Origin: Bordetella parapertussis
GTDB taxonomy: Bacteria; Pseudomonadota; Gammaproteobacteria; Burkholderiales; JACQAP01
Assembly: GCA_945900965.1 (NCBI GenBank)
Contig: CAMDKM010000004.1
Span: 1-64,000 of the forward strand
Reading direction: 5' to 3'
DNA: 64,000 nucleotides
The notes under the pieces were generated by a model. It was not told the DNA's origin, made no database searches, and worked only from the letters and a program-made list of their open reading frames with translations. Positions 35,140-43,652 of the stretch are shown here, in pieces. The stretch's first letter is position 1; every line of letters starts with the position of its first letter. The translations under genes and the position numbers were made by a program.

Positions 35140-36090
35140 TCAGCCGGCCAGCTCCCGGCGCCGACCGGTTTTGACTCGCGTCTGATCGAGTTCGGCCTGG
35201 ATCGTTTTGGATTCCTCGACCAGGTAGTCGAAGAAAGTCTTTGCGATGATCGACAACTGCTTTCCCGTCGGATAGACGAGATGCCAGGCTTGCCGAATCG
35301 GGAAGCCTTGCACATCGAGCACCGCAACCTTGTCTTGCATGGGCTCCATCAATAGAGAGTGCTGGGAAACGACAGATAGGCCCATTCCGCCCGCAACCGC
35401 CCATTTGATCGCTTCGTTATTGCCCAGTTCCATCTTGATTTTCAGCTTGAGTTTGCGTTTGTCGAAAAACTCCTCGGTTGCAATTCGGGTGCCCGACCCT
35501 GGCTCGCGCAGGATAAATCGCTCGTCGGCCAAGCGCTCCAGAGGAATATCCCGCTTCGAGGCTAAAGGGTGATCTCTGGGGGCGATGGGCACCAGTGGAT
35601 TGTCCAGAAATCGCCGGCTTTCCACCTGCGTTTGCTTTGGCAGGATGCCAAGGATGTATAAATCGTCGAGGTTGTTGTTCAGGCGTTCCAGCACGCGGTC
35701 GCGATTGACAATTTCCAGAGAGACGTCGATTCCGGGATACTTGTTGCAAAACGGCGCCAGCAGCCGCGGGACAAAGTACTTCGTGGTTGTCACTACGGCG
35801 AGCCGCAAACGTCCAGCCTTGACCCCTTTCAGATCCGAGATCTTCATTTCGAAGCGGGTCCAGGCATCGTTTAGCTCCTGCACCGTGCGCTGCAGTTCAA
35901 GGCCTGCCTCGGTGAGGTGGATTGTCTTCCCCAACTGTTCGTAAAGCGGAATGTCCACGGCGTCCGCGAGTTGTTTGATCTGGGCGGAAACGGTGGGTTG
36001 CACGACATGCAGCTCGCGGGCGGCGCGCGTAAAGCTGGCGTGGCGGGCCAGTGCCTCGAACATGCGCAATTGATTCCAGGTGAAACGCAT
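35140..36090 (-). CDS. LysR family regulator, CbbR-like
   Basis: 316 aa from ATG 36090 with AGGAG upstream. HTH at about 17-37: FTRAARELHVVQPTVSAQIK. The effector domain contains LAVVTTTKYFVPRLLAPFC and PGSGTRIATEEFF, which resemble CbbR and CysB-like regulators of autotrophy genes in proteobacteria. No cbb operon is adjacent. The divergent neighbour is the beta-propeller gene at 36280, and a perfect palindrome at 36141-36154 lies between them, so this regulator probably controls that gene and the following fasciclin. Assigning CbbR function from sequence alone would be unsafe. Confidence 0.85.
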   Translation of the reverse strand: MRFTWNQLRMFEALARHASFTRAARELHVVQPTVSAQIKQLADAVDIPLYEQLGKTIHLTEAGLELQRTVQELNDAWTRFEMKISDLKGVKAGRLRLAVVTTTKYFVPRLLAPFCNKYPGIDVSLEIVNRDRVLERLNNNLDDLYILGILPKQTQVESRRFLDNPLVPIAPRDHPLASKRDIPLERLADERFILREPGSGTRIATEEFFDKRKLKLKIKMELGNNEAIKWAVAGGMGLSVVSQHSLLMEPMQDKVAVLDVQGFPIRQAWHLVYPTGKQLSIIAKTFFDYLVEESKTIQAELDQTRVKTGRRRELAG

Positions 36091-36140
36091 CGGATTTCTC
36101 CTATAGAGAAAGATCAATTCACTTCATCATCAAACATCAT

Positions 36141-36154
36141 GTTCATTTATGAAC
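36141..36154. promoter_or_regulatory. Palindromic LysR operator candidate
   Basis: GTTCAT-TT-ATGAAC, six-base perfect arms, includes the T-N10-A form of a LysR box. It lies about 51 bp from the LysR ATG and 126 bp from the beta-propeller ATG, the usual place for a shared LysR site. Confidence 0.5.
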
Positions 36155-36279
36155 CCCTGTTCGCGATCCGCATCCAAGGTGGACCGAGCGAGATGGCACC
36201 AGCCAAGAGAACCACCTTGGCGAATGAATCACAGGAAACCTTCTCGCATTGACGGACAACAACGAGGGAGTCGCACCAT

Positions 36280-37368
36280 ATGTCCAATGTCGACACGAAG
36301 AACACGCGAGGCTGGAGGCGTGCCTGTACAGCGCTTGCCGCACTGGCATCGCTCCTCACTCTGGCCTACCTTGCCTCCACGCATGCAGCGCAACCTGGAG
36401 TGGCCTATGTTTCCAATCAGGAAGGGGGCATCGCTGTCGTCGATCTTGCCACCCTGCGCCAGACTGGCGTGATCGATGTGGAAGGTAAGGTGCCGCGCGG
36501 AATTGGCGTTACCGGGGATGGCCGGTTTCTCGTTGTCGCCAATCGCGACGGCGGGGACGTATCGGTTATCGACACGTCCGCGCGCAAGGTTATCAAGCAC
36601 ATCGAAATTGGCAAGAACCCGGAATTTGTGCGCGTCAACGGCAAGTATGCCTACGTCAGCTTTGAGCCAAGCAGCAAGGGCAAGCCCCCGTCTGCGGCCG
36701 TCGCGGATGAAGATGACGATGACAACGACAGAGTGCCGGCCGAAATCGCCGTCATTGATACCGCAACCTGGAAAGTCATCCGCAATATAAAAAGCGGTCC
36801 CGAGACCGAGGGCATCGAATTCTCGAAGGATGGCAGATATCTGTTGGTGACCAACGAAGCCAACAACACTATCGCGGTGTACGAACTCAGTACCGGAAAA
36901 CCGGTCAAGACCATAGACACCGCGAATCTGGGTGTGCGCCCGCGCGGCATCAAAGCATCGCCAGATGGCGAGCATTACGTGGTCACCCTCGAATACGGAG
37001 ATAAACTTCTGGTGATTGGCAAGAACCTTGAGCCCGTAAGAACTGTAGCCACCGGCAAGACCCCTTATGGAGTGGCCTTCGATCGTGCCGGCAGCCGCTT
37101 GTTCGTGGCGGCATCGGGTGATAATGCCTTGCAGGTGTTCGATGGCCGCAGCTTCGAACTGATACGCAACATCCCGGTGGGAGAGCGCTGCTGGCACTTT
37201 ACCTTCACCCCAGACGACAAGCAGATTCTGGTGGCCTGCGGCCGCTCCAACGAGGTGCTCGCGTTTGACGCGCAGACCTACGAGCGCATTGCGCGAGTGC
37301 CGGATATGGCGCTGCCCTGGGGCATTGTCACCTACCCGAAAGCAATGGGAAGTCTGGATACGCCGTAG
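36280..37368 (+). CDS. Secreted YncE-family beta-propeller protein
   Basis: 362 aa with an N-terminal membrane/signal segment (about 15-36, ALAALASLLTLAYLASTHAA). About six to seven repeats of a YVTN-type propeller blade follow: VAYVSNQEGGIAVVDLATL, RFLVVANRDGGDVSVIDTS, YLLVTNEANNTIAVYELSTG, LFVAASGDNALQVFDGRSF and ILVACGRSNEVLAFDAQTY. A highly acidic insert, ADEDDDDNDR, at about 144-153 could bind calcium. YncE-like proteins bind DNA or act in redox metabolism; here the role is unknown. It is followed 90 bp later by a fasciclin gene on the same strand, which may form one unit. Confidence 0.85.
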   Translation: MSNVDTKNTRGWRRACTALAALASLLTLAYLASTHAAQPGVAYVSNQEGGIAVVDLATLRQTGVIDVEGKVPRGIGVTGDGRFLVVANRDGGDVSVIDTSARKVIKHIEIGKNPEFVRVNGKYAYVSFEPSSKGKPPSAAVADEDDDDNDRVPAEIAVIDTATWKVIRNIKSGPETEGIEFSKDGRYLLVTNEANNTIAVYELSTGKPVKTIDTANLGVRPRGIKASPDGEHYVVTLEYGDKLLVIGKNLEPVRTVATGKTPYGVAFDRAGSRLFVAASGDNALQVFDGRSFELIRNIPVGERCWHFTFTPDDKQILVACGRSNEVLAFDAQTYERIARVPDMALPWGIVTYPKAMGSLDTP

Positions 37369-37458
37369 AAGCATGAATTCGAGTGGGTCGTCCAACGCTT
37401 ATTACTTCTTCGTTGCCGGCCATATTTAGTCAACGCGGTTCAACTTAAGGAGCTAACA

Positions 37459-38022
37459 GTGAAACTTGGATCAAAGAGCATGGTTGGAGTTCTTGCCCTG
37501 AGCACGATATTGGCGGTGCCTGCTGTCGCCAATGCCGGGCCTTCGCATATCGCCTATCAGCAGAAGAAAGCCGAGATGGAAGCCCAAGCCCGGCAGGCGG
37601 CGGGAACCAGCACGGTCATTGACGTGATTCGCCAGCAGGGTCAGTTCGATACCTTCCTCAAGGCGCTCGATGTGGCGGGCATGACCGACACGCTCAAGCA
37701 AGCCGGCGAGATGTATACGGTGTTCGCCCCGACAGACGATGCGTTTTCGAAATTGCCGGCAGGGCAGTTGCAGACCTTGCTCAAAAGCCCGTCGCAACTC
37801 AAGGAGATTATCAGCTACCACATCCTGCCGAAGAAGAAATACGGCTGGGAAATGCGTCGCGATGCGGTTAAGACCCTGGATGGGCGCACGCTGCAGATTG
37901 CTCAGTACACGGCACCCGATGACATTCGTCTGAACGATACGGTGGAAGTGCTCGAGGCAAACCTGAAAGCCTCCAACGGCGTGGCCCATGCGATCGACAA
38001 AGTGTTGATGCCAAGGGGCTGA
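37459..38022 (+). CDS. Secreted fasciclin-domain protein
   Basis: 187 aa. Signal peptide (about 1-26, VLALSTILAVPAVANAG), then a short helical linker with many Q and A residues, then one fasciclin (FAS1) domain at about 53-185: FDTFLKALDVAGMTDTLKQA, YTVFAPTDDAFSKLPAGQLQ and NGVAHAIDKVLMPRG. FAS1 domains mediate cell adhesion. The sequence is more diverged than the near-identical pair at 46117 and 49373. It follows the beta-propeller gene and is ended by a strong terminator, so it is the last gene of its transcript. Confidence 0.9.
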   Translation: MKLGSKSMVGVLALSTILAVPAVANAGPSHIAYQQKKAEMEAQARQAAGTSTVIDVIRQQGQFDTFLKALDVAGMTDTLKQAGEMYTVFAPTDDAFSKLPAGQLQTLLKSPSQLKEIISYHILPKKKYGWEMRRDAVKTLDGRTLQIAQYTAPDDIRLNDTVEVLEANLKASNGVAHAIDKVLMPRG

Positions 38023-38045
38023 TTCCCCTCGTCGGCCTCTCGGCA

Positions 38046-38071
38046 GGGCCGCCGCAGGCGGCCCTTTTTTT
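38046..38071 (+). terminator. Intrinsic terminator after fasciclin gene
   Basis: GGGCCGCC-GCA-GGCGGCCC followed by seven T: eight perfect G-C-rich pairs with a three-base loop, 24 bases after the fasciclin stop. Confidence 0.95.
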
Positions 38072-38087
38072 CGCCCCGCGGGTGGAC

Positions 38088-38294
38088 TTATTGACCCTGG
38101 CTTTGCCTGCCTTGGCGCTTTTGCCACTGCGCTTGCAGGAATTGCCGCATTTCCTCTGGAGAAATGTAATGATCCTTGTTCAGATCCACGGCGGACCAGT
38201 CTCGAACTTCGACCCCGTCCACGATCTTGGTTGCGGCAACCGCGCCGGTGGAAACCAATAAAAATGCCGAACAGAAAAGCACCGTCTTTCGCAT
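38088..38294 (-). CDS. Small exported EF-hand protein
   Basis: 68 aa from ATG 38294 with AGAGGAG upstream. A signal peptide (about 1-20, MRKTVLFCSAFLLVSTGAVA) leaves a 48-residue mature peptide with one EF-hand loop, DLNKDHYISPEE, ligands at positions 1, 3, 5 and 12, and a polar Q/R-rich tail. One EF-hand is unusual because they act in pairs, so it may dimerise or bind a partner such as the other exported EF-hand protein (33957). Its end is 17 bases from the terminator that belongs to the convergent fasciclin gene. Confidence 0.75.
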   Translation of the reverse strand: MRKTVLFCSAFLLVSTGAVAATKIVDGVEVRDWSAVDLNKDHYISPEEMRQFLQAQWQKRQGRQSQGQ

Positions 38295-38562
38295 GGAAAT
38301 CTCCTCTCTTGGTTTGGATAAAAAGCGACAGCTTCATCGCGCTACCGGCACGATGAACAGGTTTGAACGCCGCCGCTTGATCCGGTTCGGGAGATTGCAT
38401 GACGTTTCTCAATGGGGAATATTGAGTTTTCTCTATTCAAAACTTATCCGGCCGCAGCACTTGCACATCGGTCGGAAAAAAACATGACGTAGTTCTCGAT
38501 AAAAATGGCACTCAGAACGAGCAGAAAAAACAGTACAAAAGGATTTGGCACCGCTAGCAACA

Positions 38563-39354
38563 TCAAAGTTTATCGCGAGCGCGCAGGCTTTCGATCTCGC
38601 GCCGCAAGGACCGCAGTTCGTCGAGAATAAGCCGGGTCTGCGCCTCTCCTTCGTCCTTCAGATCCTCCGAAACGCGCGACTGCATGGCGTTGACGACCAC
38701 CGCGATGAACAGGTTCAAGACCATAAACGTCGCCACCAGCAGATAGATGACGAAAAAAATCCAGGCGTAGGGGGAGTGTTCCATGACGCCCCGCGCGATA
38801 TCGGGCCAACCTTCCACCGTCATTACCTGAAACAGGGTAAACATCGAGGCCCCAAGGCTGCCGAAGAATTCCGGCGCAATGGCTCCGAACAACTTGGTCG
38901 CCATGACGGCGGAAACATACAGCACCAGCGCCATCAGGCCGAATATCGACGCCATGCCGGGTATGGCCTTGAGCAAGGCACCGACGACATTTCTCATCGA
39001 GGGTACCAGAGAGACCAGCCGCAAAACTCTCAGGACGCGTAGGGCACGCAAGACACTGAACGCACCGCTTTCCGGCATCAGGGCAATGGTCACCACTACG
39101 AAATCGAACACCCGCCAGGGATCCCGGAAGAAGCTGCCACGGAAAACAAACAGGCGCAGCAGTAATTCGACAACAAAAACGCCCAGGACCGCATGATCGA
39201 ATGCGTGGAGCACTTCGCCGAATCGCAGCATGATCGACGATGAAGTTTCCAGGCCAAGTGTCACCGCGTTCACGCCGATCAGGGTGATGATGATCCGATC
39301 GAACATGGGCGATTCGATCAGCACGCGTGCACGTTCACGCAGGGTTAGTGTCAT
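38563..39354 (-). CDS. Bacterial voltage-gated sodium-channel-like ion transporter (BacNav)
   Basis: 263 aa. Six transmembrane helices: S1 at about 20-37 and S4 with four arginines at three-residue spacing, R103, R106, R109 and R112 (VLRALRVLRVLRLV). The pore helix and selectivity filter are MFTLFQVMTVEGWPDIARGV, with filter residues T179-V180-E181-G182-W183. The canonical NaChBac filter is TLESW, so the glutamate is kept while L and S are replaced by V and G. A C-terminal coiled tail (about 228-260) ends in basic residues, as in other BacNav tetramers. The gene stands alone. Confidence 0.87.
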   Translation of the reverse strand: MTLTLRERARVLIESPMFDRIIITLIGVNAVTLGLETSSSIMLRFGEVLHAFDHAVLGVFVVELLLRLFVFRGSFFRDPWRVFDFVVVTIALMPESGAFSVLRALRVLRVLRLVSLVPSMRNVVGALLKAIPGMASIFGLMALVLYVSAVMATKLFGAIAPEFFGSLGASMFTLFQVMTVEGWPDIARGVMEHSPYAWIFFVIYLLVATFMVLNLFIAVVVNAMQSRVSEDLKDEGEAQTRLILDELRSLRREIESLRARDKL

Positions 39355-39385
39355 TCGGGCAGTCTATCCGTTGGTCAGACGCGCT

Positions 39386-39908
39386 TTAGGTCCGGGCCCC
39401 GCGTCTGGACAGCAGGCCCGCCGCCACCGACCCAACAAGGATTACGGCAATAACGGCGAGCATCCGGAGAATGGGAATCTTCCAGAAATCCATGATCAGC
39501 ATCTTCACCCCGACCAGCGTTACGATAATCGCCAGACCATAACCCAGGAGATGAAAGCGGTCGGCCATGTCGGCCAGCAGGAAGTACATGGCGCGCAGAC
39601 CAAGGATGGCGAAGGTATTCGCAGTAAAAACGATAAACGGGTCGCTGGTCACCGCGAATATGGCAGGAATGCTGTCCACCGCGAATATCAGATCGGTGAT
39701 TTCGACCAGAACCAGCACCAGCAGAAGCGGTGTTGCGTAAAGCAAGCCATTTCGCCGCACCCAGAAGCGCTCGCCATCGAGTGCTTCGGTTACCCGGAAT
39801 CGGGTGCGCATCCAGCGCAAAGATGAAGTCCACCAGCAGCAGCACCACGACCAGCAGGGTAAAAGCGGCGTAGAGCAGGGGCGTTCCAGTGTGCAAGATT
39901 TCAGCCAT
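39386..39908 (-). pseudogene. terC: terC-like gene with internal deletion and frame change
   Basis: From ATG 39908 the frame reads [20 protein letters not shown] and VDFIFAL, as in the N-terminus of the intact TerC at 42581-43555, and then becomes nonsense. The second frame begins at [20 protein letters not shown] and [20 protein letters not shown] and continues to 39386 with the whole C-terminal half. Aligned to the intact paralogue, about 130 residues (roughly residues 32-165) are gone, and the junction at GCGCTGGATGCGC is out of phase. The broken copy is close in sequence to the intact one but not identical, so it is an old duplicate. Confidence 0.85.
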
Positions 39909-39921
39909 GTGGTGCGCCTCT

Positions 39922-40311
39922 TCAATTAAACAGCCGTGGCCAGAACTGGGCCACTTCGACGGCAACAATCACCGCCCAGATCACGATGCTGATGCCCACG
40001 GCAGCGGCGGCGATGTCCTTGATGACGCCGATTTTCTCGTTATGCCGGGTTTCGACGAAGTCACACAGTGCTTCGATAGCGCTGTTGAACATCTCGGCGA
40101 TCAGCACCAGGCCAGTGGCAAATACGATCAACAATGCGTCGAGCCATTGACGCAGCCAAAACGCGGCGAAAAGTATCACCGCGGACAGTACGAGTTTGTA
40201 GGCGACACTGAAGTCGTAGAGCGCGGCGAAACGCAGTCCGGACCAGACAGTCTTTATCTTGCGAAGCGGGTGATAGCCCGGTTGGCCTGTGCCGAGAAAT
40301 TTGTTACGCAT
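39922..40311 (-). CDS. dgkA: Diacylglycerol kinase (prokaryotic, integral membrane)
   Basis: 129 aa from ATG 40311, overlapping the PAP2 gene stop by eight bases; the longer frame to 40380 is inside the PAP2 gene. Three membrane helices and a surface amphipathic helix. Family residues: [30 protein letters not shown] with E73 and E80, and the catalytic stretch [11 protein letters not shown] with D99. Phosphorylates diacylglycerol or undecaprenol to recycle lipid carriers at the inner membrane. Its partner upstream is a PAP2-type phosphatase acting in the opposite direction on lipid phosphates, so the pair could set the phosphorylation state of polyprenyl or glycerolipids. Confidence 0.9.
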   Translation of the reverse strand: MRNKFLGTGQPGYHPLRKIKTVWSGLRFAALYDFSVAYKLVLSAVILFAAFWLRQWLDALLIVFATGLVLIAEMFNSAIEALCDFVETRHNEKIGVIKDIAAAAVGISIVIWAVIVAVEVAQFWPRLFN

Positions 40312-40921
40312 GCCGGGGACGCTTCCAGAATACGACCGCGAGGACCCACAGCGCCGCGGCGATTGTCCCGGCGACAACATCGCTGGGAAAATGAACCTGC
40401 AAGTAGAGACGCGATGCCCCTACGAGCGCGATAAGCATCAGCGCGGCCGCGAACCAGTGTCTGCGTTGCGGCTGGGGAGCCAATAGCCAGACCGCCGCCA
40501 GCGCGAAGGCCGTGATCTGCATGGCATGTCCGCTTGGAAATGACGGGTCGGATGGCATTGTAACGAGCGCATCGCCGTCAGACGGGCGCGGGCGTCCAAC
40601 CAGGTACTTGGCGCCGTAGGCCAAGGCACAACTGCCTCCGAAGGCCACCGAAAAACGCAGTGCATCCATGGCGCGACCTCGCATCGCCAGGACGATCACC
40701 AATATCAGCGCCGCCGGAAACAGCAGCCAAAGCGAGCCCAACCAGGTCATCGCGGAAAACAGCGAATCGAACACTGGCGTGCCAATCGAAGAAAACCATT
40801 CGAGCACGCGCAAATCCCAGGCGATCGACCCACAATCGCCCGCGGCACAGACCGCCGCCGCGCCGCAGAGCAGCACCGCGACGCTGGCGATTGCCCCTAG
40901 AACCGAGAAAAACGATTGCAC
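40304..40921 (-). CDS. PAP2-family membrane phosphatase
   Basis: 205 aa with about six transmembrane helices. The three PAP2 motifs are intact: KYLVGRPRP (K-x6-RP), PSGH, and SRLYLQVHFPSDV (SR-x5-H-x3-D). Acts on undecaprenyl pyrophosphate, phosphatidylglycerol phosphate or similar substrates at the outer face of the inner membrane, but the exact lipid cannot be read. Its 3' end overlaps the dgkA start by eight bases, so the two are coupled. Confidence 0.9.
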   Translation of the reverse strand: MQSFFSVLGAIASVAVLLCGAAAVCAAGDCGSIAWDLRVLEWFSSIGTPVFDSLFSAMTWLGSLWLLFPAALILVIVLAMRGRAMDALRFSVAFGGSCALAYGAKYLVGRPRPSDGDALVTMPSDPSFPSGHAMQITAFALAAVWLLAPQPQRRHWFAAALMLIALVGASRLYLQVHFPSDVVAGTIAAALWVLAVVFWKRPRHA

Positions 40922-40929
40922 GGCGCGAA

Positions 40930-41928
40930 CTACGAGTTACGCACCATCGCCATAATCTGCCCAGCGTCGATCGTGCCTGCCTTTTGTTCGATTTGAGGAA
41001 GATACCGGGCTTGCAGTTGCTTGGCCGGGCCAAGCAGGTCGCGAAAGCTGTCTTGCAGCAGCGCGGTACTCATTTTTCGCCCGCCTGAGTAGTAGCGCCT
41101 GGCCACCTGGCCGAGGGCATAGGTCGATGCAAACGAGAACGCCATACCGGTCGCGGAGCCGCCGATCTTGCCGACCATGCGGCCGGCTGCCTTGCCCAGC
41201 AGACCGCCCAGCAATTTGCGGCCGATCTGTTCAAGGTATTGAGAAGTGAGTCCGACACCGACGGTGGCAAGAAACTCCTTGATATGGCCTTTGTCGAGTT
41301 CATGTCCGTAGGCCTTGCCGATCCGGTACACCATCTTGATCTGCAGGGGAATGATCGCCATGGACGCCCAGGATTGCGGCAGCAGTTCCAGTGCGCCGTT
41401 GAGTATCGAGTAGTTGAGAATCGACTTGTCGATTTCGCTTTCGGGGATATTCGGTATCAAGGTCGTTTCGGTGCCGCGGCCAGCGGGTGGATCCGATATC
41501 GGTGCTTTGACGAGGGCGGGCAAGGCGGCCCCGGACGCTGCCGCCAATGGCTCGGCGGCCAGTGCATCGGCCTCCCGTTCCACTGCCTCGGTTTGAGCAG
41601 GGCTCAGGTTGAGCATATTTTTCAGTTCGCCGAGGAAGCGGTGTTCGGCATCGCTCTGGCTACCGTCGGCATCGCAGACGCATACCGCCATTTCGTATGC
41701 GAGTTGCCGGTGATCCGAATAGGCAAGCGCGGCCGCCGCATCGCTCAGCTTGACACGCTTGAGCAATACGTCCTGGTACAAGCGCGCCATATCGGGACGA
41801 TCCAACTCATCGGCCAGCGATACCGCCAACTGGCGAATGCTCTCTCTTTCCCGGTCGTCCTTGCTGCCGTCGGCGAACGCGGCAAACAGGGCTATGGTGA
41901 GTATCGACCTTTGCTGCTCCAGTTTCAT
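40930..41928 (-). CDS. TerB-like plus DUF697-like protein
   Basis: 332 aa. Residues 1-130 resemble the TerB fold, an all-helical tellurite-resistance domain with acidic motifs (FAAFADGSKDDRERE and VCDADGSQSDAEHRFL, probably metal-coordinating). Residues about 170-320 match DUF697-type proteins: AIIPLQIKMVYRIGKAYGHE, two glycine-rich hydrophobic segments (LLGGLLGKAAGRMVG and GSATGMAFSFASTYALGQ) and a final helical domain. Both parts are common in YcjF-type and stress-related proteins. The gene ends the terC-membrane-terB operon. Its ATG overlaps the previous stop (ATGA at 41925-41928). Confidence 0.75.
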   Translation of the reverse strand: MKLEQQRSILTIALFAAFADGSKDDRERESIRQLAVSLADELDRPDMARLYQDVLLKRVKLSDAAAALAYSDHRQLAYEMAVCVCDADGSQSDAEHRFLGELKNMLNLSPAQTEAVEREADALAAEPLAAASGAALPALVKAPISDPPAGRGTETTLIPNIPESEIDKSILNYSILNGALELLPQSWASMAIIPLQIKMVYRIGKAYGHELDKGHIKEFLATVGVGLTSQYLEQIGRKLLGGLLGKAAGRMVGKIGGSATGMAFSFASTYALGQVARRYYSGGRKMSTALLQDSFRDLLGPAKQLQARYLPQIEQKAGTIDAGQIMAMVRNS

Positions 41929-42584
41929 AACGTTCCTCTTTCGCTTTGCTCCGGTTTTCCCAAAGACCGATCGGCGCGTTGCGCCGCCGGGAACTCGACG
42001 ATCTCCACCTTGACGGCGCCGTCGAGATGTTTGACGTGAACTTCGAAACGCGCGTCCTTCGAGCGGTACTCGTACTTCTCCTCGTCCACCGCCGCAAACA
42101 AGACACGATGTGGCCAGCCCTTTTCAATAAAGCGCGCGTGATAGTGCGCCGCGACCAGCTTGAAGTCCGCGGCCCCCTCGAACACCGCGGTTCGGGAGTT
42201 TTCCCGCACCGCATAAAGTGTGCGGACCAATCCCTCATAGCGCGGAACCGCACCTGGATCCTCGCCAGGCACCCCACGCAATTCCGGCTTCTTTCCAGGC
42301 AGCCACTCTTCCACGCTTTGCGAAATGCCAGGCGCAATGCCCTCGATTTGCCGGCGCAATTCCGGCACCTTCTCTTTTAGCGCGTCCTTGGCGGCCGGCA
42401 CCTGGATCGAAAGCATCTCTTTGACGGCGGGTACCTGATTGGAAAACCATCCCAAAGCGGTCACTGCCGCCCATATCGCCAAGCCGAGCAAGAGCAGCAG
42501 AATCGCGCCGCCGACAAACAAAGCGGTTTTCAAACCCCGAAAGTTCTTCAGGGCGCCAATTCCCAGGAGAAGCAGAGGGTTCAT
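41925..42584 (-). CDS. Membrane-anchored protein of unknown function in the TerC/TerB operon
   Basis: 219 aa. One strong N-terminal transmembrane helix (about 20-45, TALFVGGAILLLLLGLAIWA) is followed by helical residues 50-80 (VPAAKDALKEKVPELRRQIE). Residues 105-200 form a mixed soluble domain: LVRTLYAVRENSRTAVFEGA, FIEKGWPHRVLFAAVDEEKY and VHVKHLDGAVKVEIVEFP. I do not recognise the soluble domain. Both ends overlap neighbours by four bases (42581-42584 and 41925-41928), so it is translated as part of a tight three-gene unit with TerC and the TerB/DUF697 protein. A membrane partner of these is likely. Confidence 0.7.
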   Translation of the reverse strand: MNPLLLLGIGALKNFRGLKTALFVGGAILLLLLGLAIWAAVTALGWFSNQVPAVKEMLSIQVPAAKDALKEKVPELRRQIEGIAPGISQSVEEWLPGKKPELRGVPGEDPGAVPRYEGLVRTLYAVRENSRTAVFEGAADFKLVAAHYHARFIEKGWPHRVLFAAVDEEKYEYRSKDARFEVHVKHLDGAVKVEIVEFPAAQRADRSLGKPEQSERGTL

Positions 42585-43555
42585 GTACTGCGCCGTGCCG
42601 GCTTCCCGCCCCGCGAAGTCGCCAGGCTGGCCACGACGGAGGCAACCAGGATCGTGGCGACGACGCCCAATGCAATGCCCACCGGAATCTTGTAAACATC
42701 GAGCAGCAGCATCTTGACTCCGATGAACATCAGAATGAAGGCTAGGCCGTATTTGAGCAGATGGAAACGCTCGGCCATATCGGCGAGCAGAAAGTACATT
42801 GCGCGCAGACCCAGAATGGCAAAGATGTTGGAGGTGAACACAATGAACGGATCGCTGGTCACGGCGAAAATCGCAGGGATGGAATCCACCGCGAAGACCA
42901 GATCGGTAAATTCGACCAGTACCAGCACCAGGAACAAAGGGGTGGCGTAGAGCAAACCAGACTGGCGAATGAAGAACTTCTCGCCATGATGCTCATTGGT
43001 AATGCGCATATGGCCGCGCATCCATTTGAGAATTGGATTTTTGTTCAAATCGGGTTCGCTGCCGGCGAACAAGAGCATCTTGACGCCGGTGAGCAAAAGG
43101 AAACCGCCGAACAAGTACATTATCCAGTGATATTGGGCCAGCAGCGCGGCACCCACATAGATCAGCACCGCGCGCATGATGATGGCGCCCAGGACACCGT
43201 AGAGAAGCACCCTTTTCTGGAATTCGGGCGGCACCGCGAAGAAACTGAATATCGTGATCCACACGAACACGTTATCCACCGCCAGTGATTTCTCGATGAG
43301 ATAACCGGTCAGGTACTCCAGTCCCTTGACGTTGGCGACCTCGCGACCGAAATGTCCGTCCAGATACCACCAGAACCAGGCACCAAAAGACAGGGCGATC
43401 GCGATCCATACCATCGACCATCCGGCGGCTTCCTTGACACCCACGCGATGACTGCCCTGCGTTTTTAAAACGAGGAAGTCCACCGCCAGCAATACAATGA
43501 CCAGCAGCGTGAAGCCCAAATACAGCGCTGGTGTTCCGATCGATTCGATATTCAT
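42581..43555 (-). CDS. terC: TerC family integral membrane protein
   Basis: 324 aa with about nine transmembrane helices. The hallmark residues are LLAVDFLVLKTQG, YLTGYLIEKSLAVDNVFVWI with the conserved SLAVDN, and [20 protein letters not shown] with the second acidic pair. TerC/Alx proteins export or handle manganese and are tied to tellurite resistance and metal loading of exported proteins. The start is ATG 43555. No clear yybP-ykoY Mn riboswitch was found in the 97 bp upstream. It heads an operon with a membrane protein and a TerB/DUF697 protein. Confidence 0.92.
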   Translation of the reverse strand: MNIESIGTPALYLGFTLLVIVLLAVDFLVLKTQGSHRVGVKEAAGWSMVWIAIALSFGAWFWWYLDGHFGREVANVKGLEYLTGYLIEKSLAVDNVFVWITIFSFFAVPPEFQKRVLLYGVLGAIIMRAVLIYVGAALLAQYHWIMYLFGGFLLLTGVKMLLFAGSEPDLNKNPILKWMRGHMRITNEHHGEKFFIRQSGLLYATPLFLVLVLVEFTDLVFAVDSIPAIFAVTSDPFIVFTSNIFAILGLRAMYFLLADMAERFHLLKYGLAFILMFIGVKMLLLDVYKIPVGIALGVVATILVASVVASLATSRGGKPARRST

Positions 43556-43652
43556 CAGCAGTCCCTGGTGGATTGGTCGCCGGAGTTCAGGTCACAAGCG
43601 CTTTGGCCTAAGGCGAACTGGCCTGCGCAATGGATGGCCGCTGAGGGTTCGA

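Noticed and set aside
43556-43652. yybP-ykoY manganese riboswitch upstream of terC
   Set aside because: The 97-bp gap is too short and the conserved GGGGAGUAG-type elements are not present.
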